This document shows positions 60,126 to 64,000 of a stretch of 64,000 nt of DNA, piece after piece (the stretch's first letter is position 1; each line of letters starts with the position of its first letter). The DNA comes from Allocatelliglobosispora scoriae. GTDB taxonomy: Bacteria > Actinomycetota > Actinomycetes > Mycobacteriales > Micromonosporaceae. The position numbers and the translations under genes were made by a program. The notes under the pieces were generated by a model that saw only the letters and a program-made list of their open reading frames with translations, was not told the origin of the DNA and did no database searches. The DNA is taken from the NCBI RefSeq assembly GCF_014204945.1, contig NZ_JACHMN010000001.1, positions 1,178,001 through 1,242,000 of the forward strand, in the 5' to 3' direction.

Positions 60126-61013
60126 CTACGGCACGAGGAACCCGTCGCGTCCCTGATCCGGCCGGCGCCGGGCGGCTCCGGCGGGTAGGAACAGGTGTTC
60201 CCGGATCCGGCCGCGCAGCTCCCCCGCCGCCCCCGACACCTCGTCGGCCAACTGCTCGTCCTTGAAACGGCTGTGCCTGCTCAGCACCGCGAGCAGCCCC
60301 ACCGCCGCGGCGAGGACGACAGCGAGGAACCCGGCCGGCACGGCGACACGGCCGGCACCACCGGATCCCTCGTAGGACAGGGCAGCCCCCAGTACGCACC
60401 CGACGGTCCCGGCTGCCCAACTCAGAACCAGCGACGTCACGACCGGATGATCACGCAGCCAGCGGGCCGTGCTGCGCCTGCTCGCCCCACGCAGGGCGGG
60501 CTCGGTCTGCTCCAGCAGGGTCGCCACGACCTGAAGCAGGACGGTGAGGTCAGCGGTCGCCAGGTCGGCGCCCTCGGTCACGGCCCGGCGCAGCGTGCCG
60601 CGTACCCGCACTCGGTTCCCCGGCGGGATCTCCGTGGGCGGCCACTCGCCCTCGGCCGCGTCCGCACGGACCGCCCGGATGCCCGACCACGTCAGGTACG
60701 CCACCGGAAGCGGCATCGCCAGCAGGAATCCCAGGTAGCCGTGCCAGCCCTGGTCGGTCAGCACGTTGATGCCGAAGCCGCTCATCGCCGCCAGAATCAG
60801 CGCCACGACCGGACCCTGGATCCGCTTGGCATACTCGCTCTCGGTCAGCCGCTGAACCAGCCGGTCGGCCCGCTCGAACCGGTGACGCTGCTGGTAGGTC
60901 AGACCGGTCGCGCCGAGGACCACCAGCAGCACGAGCGTCGACCAGACGGCGATCGTCAGCAGGAGCGGCGGATCGGCGGGTGCGACCGGAGCCGCGAACA
61001 CGAACGCATTCAC
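60126..61013 (-). CDS. Integral membrane protein of unknown function
   Basis: A membrane protein of about 295 residues with about five to six helices: a hairpin at residues 15-40, a pair around 65-105 (VVALILAAMSGFGINVL, GYLGFLLAMPLPVAYL), a cytoplasmic stretch (110-190), and two more helices (VTSLVLSWAAGTVGCVLGAAL, VPAGFLAVVLAAAVGLLAVL) before a charged C-terminus. I recognise no family. The start is uncertain: GTG 61013 follows GGCAGG; TTG 61034 and GTG 61001 are alternatives. It sits between the SRPBCC gene and the oxoamine synthase on the same strand, so it probably belongs to the same pathway. Confidence 0.6.
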   Translation of the reverse strand: MNAFVFAAPVAPADPPLLLTIAVWSTLVLLVVLGATGLTYQQRHRFERADRLVQRLTESEYAKRIQGPVVALILAAMSGFGINVLTDQGWHGYLGFLLAMPLPVAYLTWSGIRAVRADAAEGEWPPTEIPPGNRVRVRGTLRRAVTEGADLATADLTVLLQVVATLLEQTEPALRGASRRSTARWLRDHPVVTSLVLSWAAGTVGCVLGAALSYEGSGGAGRVAVPAGFLAVVLAAAVGLLAVLSRHSRFKDEQLADEVSGAAGELRGRIREHLFLPAGAARRRPDQGRDGFLVP

Positions 61014-61082
61014 ACCTGCCGAGATTAAACACAACGCAGCCGGGTAGCGAGCCGCGGCCTGCGACCGCCTGCCAACGGCCGG

Positions 61083-61481
61083 TTACGGAGACGCTTCGAG
61101 GATGTCGCGCAGGGTCTCCAGGTCTCGACGGACGGCGGCGAGGTCCTGGCCGAACTCCTCGTCGCTGACACCCTGTCGCTGCCGCACGGTGAAGACGACC
61201 TCGCACGTCCCACCGTCCGCGAGCACCCGCATCGGGTTGTAGACGACCTCGCCCGAGGGCAGCGTGACATCGTGGTCGAGGATGCCGAAGTCGTTGTGCG
61301 GCGCGAAGTCGATCACCACCTCGCCCATCGGCGAGTTCGCCGTCCAGCGCCCGTCGTGCGGTGTCAGCGGCGTGTCGGCCAGGCCCGAGGCCCACGTCGG
61401 CAGATGGGCCGGATCGGAGGCGTACGCATACACGGCCCCGGCCGAACGGTCGATCGCCACGGTGATGTGTTCTGTCGTCAC
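61083..61481 (-). CDS. SRPBCC (START/Bet v1-like) family protein
   Basis: A 132-residue helix-grip protein: ITVAIDRSAGAVYAYASDPAHLPTWASGL is the classical start (strand, then two helices), followed by DFAPHNDFGILDHDV and a long C-terminal helix (FGQDLAAVRRDLETLRDILE). Such proteins bind hydrophobic ligands or act as cyclases and aromatases. The GTG at 61481 is supported by CACAAT seven nt upstream, a possible leaderless -10 box. Whether it works with the neighbouring PLP enzyme and flavoproteins, or is an independent stress gene, cannot be decided here. Confidence 0.8.
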   Translation of the reverse strand: MTTEHITVAIDRSAGAVYAYASDPAHLPTWASGLADTPLTPHDGRWTANSPMGEVVIDFAPHNDFGILDHDVTLPSGEVVYNPMRVLADGGTCEVVFTVRQRQGVSDEEFGQDLAAVRRDLETLRDILEASP

Positions 61482-61535
61482 GTCGCAATTGTGGCATCCG
61501 CCGCCCGACGGCACCCGCCACACCAGGGCGCTTCC

Positions 61536-61579
61536 CGTTCCGCCATGGTCCGGTACGCGTACCGGACCATGGCGGAACG
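61536..61579. terminator. Perfect 44-bp palindrome, terminator of the reductase gene
   Basis: Bases 61536-61579 read the same on both strands (22-bp arms, no spacer). It lies 13 bp past the stop codon of the reductase-cytochrome b5 gene. Confidence 0.8.
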
Positions 61580-61591
61580 TCTCCCGCCTCG

Positions 61592-64000
61592 TTACTCGGG
61601 AAGCAGCAGCGGCCCGCCGTGGCCGGGCAGGCCCCGGTCGACCGGGATCGCCTCCTCGACCGCACCGTCGGTGGCGGTGATGCCGTGACCGCGGGTCTGC
61701 CCGGCGAGCCGCTGGTAATACGCCGAGACCGCGGCGAGCGCCTCTCGTGTCGCGTTCAGCAGCGTGGCTCCCGCGAGCTCGACGACCTCGGCCTCGTGGA
61801 TCTCGAACGCCCGGATCCCCGCCAGCACCGCGGTCTTCAGGTCGCGTAGCAGCTGGACGTCGGCGTGTGCGTAGGTGCGGCACAGCGCGGTGACCCGCCG
61901 CAGGTCGTCGTCCGCCAGCAGCAGCTCCTTGACGGCCGAGACGGATTGCCGCACCAGGGCGACGTCCGGCTGCGCCGACATCGCGGCGAGCTCGGCGTCG
62001 AAGGAACGGATGTCCAGCTGCGGGTCGCAGAAGCCGACCGTGAGCTGCCACAGGGTGCGCAGGTCGTTGTGCACCAGCCCGTCCAGGTAGCTGACCAGGA
62101 AACGGCGGTGCCCCTCGATGACGTACTGCGCCTTGAAGGGGGTGAGATCCCGGGGGTCCTCGCCCAGGGTGCTGACCGACGCGGTGAACCCGTAGTCGGC
62201 GGTCAGCGCATTGCCCATGGAGACCAGCATGTAGACGAACCGCACCCAGGTCCGGAACAGCTCTTCCAGCGGGAGCGAGTGCAGGCCGTCCTCGGTGAGC
62301 ACCACCCCCCAGCGGGCGCCGAACTGCAGCCGCCGCAGGTGGCCGATCTGGTACATCGACAGCTGGGAGTCGATCTCGGCGTGCGCGTGGTGCAGCACCT
62401 TCCGATAGGCCGCGGTCGCGTCCATCCCGACGTAGTTGCGGACGAGGTGCGGCCCGCCGATGTGCAGGTGGATGAATTCGCTGACGTCGATCACCGCGCC
62501 GCCGATCGCCATCCAGTAGCCCGCGTCGGGGGTGTCGTGCTGCACCAGGTCCGAGACCTCGAAGCGGGGCGTCTGCTGCGCGTGGCCCAGATAGGTGGTG
62601 AACACGTCCTGGGCGAGACGCCCGTCCGCCACCAGCTGGCGGAGGAACTCGCGGCCGTCGCCGGGCACGATCTCGGTCAACGCCTGGAGTACGGAGACGG
62701 CGAACCGCGAGCTGCCGCACACGTAGACGAATGCGCCTCGGCCGCCCTCCTCGATGGGCTGCAGCAGCCCCCAGAGCGCGTCCGCTTCGGCGCGGATCAT
62801 GTCGTCGACCCGTCGTCGCTGCCCGGCCCCCACGACGTGGCGCTGGCCGTTGAAGGCGATGGCGGCATCGGCCTGGGAGAACGCGACGGAGAAGTCCAGC
62901 CGGCCCGAGGCCGCCGCCGCGTCCAGGTCGGCACGCTCGACGAACTCCTCCGGTGTCCGGATCCCCAGATAGAGCCGGTTCTCGCCGGCTCCGGTGCGCG
63001 CGGCGACGAACCCGAGGAACGGTGCGATCCCGGAGCCGGCCGCGAACATGACGACGGGACGGGACGGATCGGCCGGAAGCCGGAACCGCGGTGTGGAGAC
63101 GATCTGCAGCGACAGCCCGCGCTGACCCTCGAGGCTCGCCCGGCGCAGGAAGTGCGACGCCGTGCCCTGCCGCTTCTGCGCGTACGACCACGGTGTGCGG
63201 GCGGAGGTGTAGTCGAGGCCGGAGACCACGAGTTGCAGCGTGGTGGCCGGTGTGCCGGGCGGCGGGGCGGACGCGATCGAGTAGAGGCGGAACGGCTCCG
63301 GCGGAACCACCATGCAGAACGCGTCGTTCTCGCTCGCATCGGCCTTCCAGAGCCGGGAGACGTCATACCCGCCCGCGTAGAGCAGGTTGAGGGTGTCCCA
63401 CAGCTCCCACTGGTCCTCCATGCGGGCGTCCACGATCCGCTGCCAGGCACCGACGGCCGTCAGCTTCACCAGCCGCTTGGCCACTTCGCGGCCGATCGGC
63501 CGGATCCGGGCGAATCGCACCAGCGTCCGCAGCGGCAGCACGTCGACCTCGCCGTAGCCCTCCCGGCAGGCCACCGCCGCCCGCCACTTCGGGGTGAGCG
63601 GCACCAGCTCGTCGCCGGTGGCCTGCAGGGCGGCGACCGTCCGGCGCACCAGCTCGTCGTCGTTCTCGGCCAGCACACCGACCCGGTCGCCGGGGAGGTG
63701 GTGCACGCCCTGCCCGGCGACGTCGATCTCCAGATAGCAGGTCCAGGCGCCGGATTCGCCGGTCACGACCCGGCCCCGACGGGCGGTCCCGAACACCACC
63801 GGCGCGCCCACCGGCGGGCGGCGCTCCTCCCGGACGACGGCCAGCTCGTCGTCGACCTTGTCCCAGGTCCGGTCCTTGAACAAGCCGGTGAACCGGGCGC
63901 CGGTGGTCACCTGCCGGCCGACCTTGAACGCCACCTCGAGGAAGCCGTACGCCTTGACGCGGTGCAGTCCCATCCAGCCGCGGTCGCCCACGTAGGAGTC
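61592..64000 (-). CDS. CPR-type reductase fused to cytochrome b5-like and helical domains, 5' end outside window
   Basis: 802 residues are visible and the frame is open at the right edge, so the true start lies outside. Domains in order: an FAD-binding region of the cytochrome P450 reductase/sulfite reductase type (about 50-310, with RLYSIASAP near 236 and GTASHFLRR), an NADPH-binding part (about 310-470, VVMFAAGSGIAPFLGF near 320, YVCGSSRFA), a cytochrome b5-like segment (about 482-555, WMAIGGAVIDVSEFIHLHIGGPHLV and HHAHAEID, with HIGG where b5 has HPGG), and a 250-residue all-helical C-terminal domain unknown to me. A flavodoxin domain could lie upstream or be absent. It should carry electrons from NADPH to heme and then to an acceptor. 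It leads the locus with the oxoamine synthase and TmpA-like genes. Confidence 0.75.
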   Translation of the reverse strand, partial: DSYVGDRGWMGLHRVKAYGFLEVAFKVGRQVTTGARFTGLFKDRTWDKVDDELAVVREERRPPVGAPVVFGTARRGRVVTGESGAWTCYLEIDVAGQGVHHLPGDRVGVLAENDDELVRRTVAALQATGDELVPLTPKWRAAVACREGYGEVDVLPLRTLVRFARIRPIGREVAKRLVKLTAVGAWQRIVDARMEDQWELWDTLNLLYAGGYDVSRLWKADASENDAFCMVVPPEPFRLYSIASAPPPGTPATTLQLVVSGLDYTSARTPWSYAQKRQGTASHFLRRASLEGQRGLSLQIVSTPRFRLPADPSRPVVMFAAGSGIAPFLGFVAARTGAGENRLYLGIRTPEEFVERADLDAAAASGRLDFSVAFSQADAAIAFNGQRHVVGAGQRRRVDDMIRAEADALWGLLQPIEEGGRGAFVYVCGSSRFAVSVLQALTEIVPGDGREFLRQLVADGRLAQDVFTTYLGHAQQTPRFEVSDLVQHDTPDAGYWMAIGGAVIDVSEFIHLHIGGPHLVRNYVGMDATAAYRKVLHHAHAEIDSQLSMYQIGHLRRLQFGARWGVVLTEDGLHSLPLEELFRTWVRFVYMLVSMGNALTADYGFTASVSTLGEDPRDLTPFKAQYVIEGHRRFLVSYLDGLVHNDLRTLWQLTVGFCDPQLDIRSFDAELAAMSAQPDVALVRQSVSAVKELLLADDDLRRVTALCRTYAHADVQLLRDLKTAVLAGIRAFEIHEAEVVELAGATLLNATREALAAVSAYYQRLAGQTRGHGITATDGAVEEAIPVDRGLPGHGGPLLLPE

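Noticed and set aside
61083-63191. A 702-residue extension of the SRPBCC protein
   Set aside because: Only the last 132 residues are protein-like; the upstream part is the shadow of the reductase gene and crosses a perfect palindromic terminator.

Overview
The window is very GC-rich DNA, read almost wall to wall by genes with strong third-position GC bias. Secreted modular proteins, LacI, ECF sigma and NarL/DesK regulators, a second LexA-like repressor and many leaderless-looking starts (a TANNNT box 6-8 nt before the start codon) point to a filamentous actinomycete. A member of the Micromonosporaceae is my best guess, by inference only. I recognise no rRNA, tRNA, CRISPR array, intact insertion sequence or replication origin.

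Layout. 1-1.4 kb: the 3' end of a SufS-type cysteine desulfurase and a VOC protein. 1.4-12 kb: a large secreted RHS/YD-repeat protein with an unusual C-terminal tail, an acyl-CoA-dehydrogenase-like flavoenzyme, a broken second RHS gene that shares the first one's promoter architecture, and a secreted FN3/discoidin protein. 12-17.4 kb: a LacI regulator divergent from two tandem secreted GH30 hydrolases that carry different sugar-binding tails. 17.5-21.2 kb: a probable beta-glucan cluster of GT2 synthase, GH16 and GH17-like enzymes. 21.2-31.5 kb: a lipoprotein, a WGR/beta-propeller protein, a class IV aminotransferase, a secreted triple-module protein, an ECF41-type sigma factor, a membrane protein with VWD and HExxH motifs, and a LexA paralogue. 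31.6-34.2 kb: an alpha/beta hydrolase coupled to an S51-like protein with a CysRS-like tail. 34.2-34.9 kb: intergenic DNA packed with long palindromes and a heptamer tandem repeat. 34.9-41.9 kb: a two-component system, a secreted hydrolase, a SigE-type sigma factor coupled to a membrane protein, and an ABC exporter. 42-47.7 kb: an ATP-grasp gene split by a TAG codon, a macro-domain protein, a sigma factor fused to a membrane sensor, and two more triple-module secreted proteins. 47.7-57.2 kb: a Clp-N/HTH regulator with a double palindromic operator, hydrolases, a Ser/Thr kinase overlapping an acyltransferase, an MFS exporter, a GNAT enzyme and a two-gene ABC transporter. 57.3-64 kb: a minus-strand locus running off the right edge, with a reductase-cytochrome b5 fusion, an SRPBCC protein, a membrane protein, an alpha-oxoamine synthase and a TmpA-like membrane flavoprotein.

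How the parts work together. Three coherent units stand out: the LacI/GH30 pair (regulated polysaccharide degradation outside the cell), the GT2-GH16-GH17 cluster (synthesis and trimming of a beta-glucan), and the right-end redox/PLP locus, which looks like an uncharacterised small-molecule or lipid pathway and is my best candidate for something undescribed. Regulatory themes recur: two SigE-type sigma factors tied to membrane propeller or sensor domains in two architectures, ATGA start/stop overlaps marking coupled pairs, and strong perfect hairpins between convergent genes.
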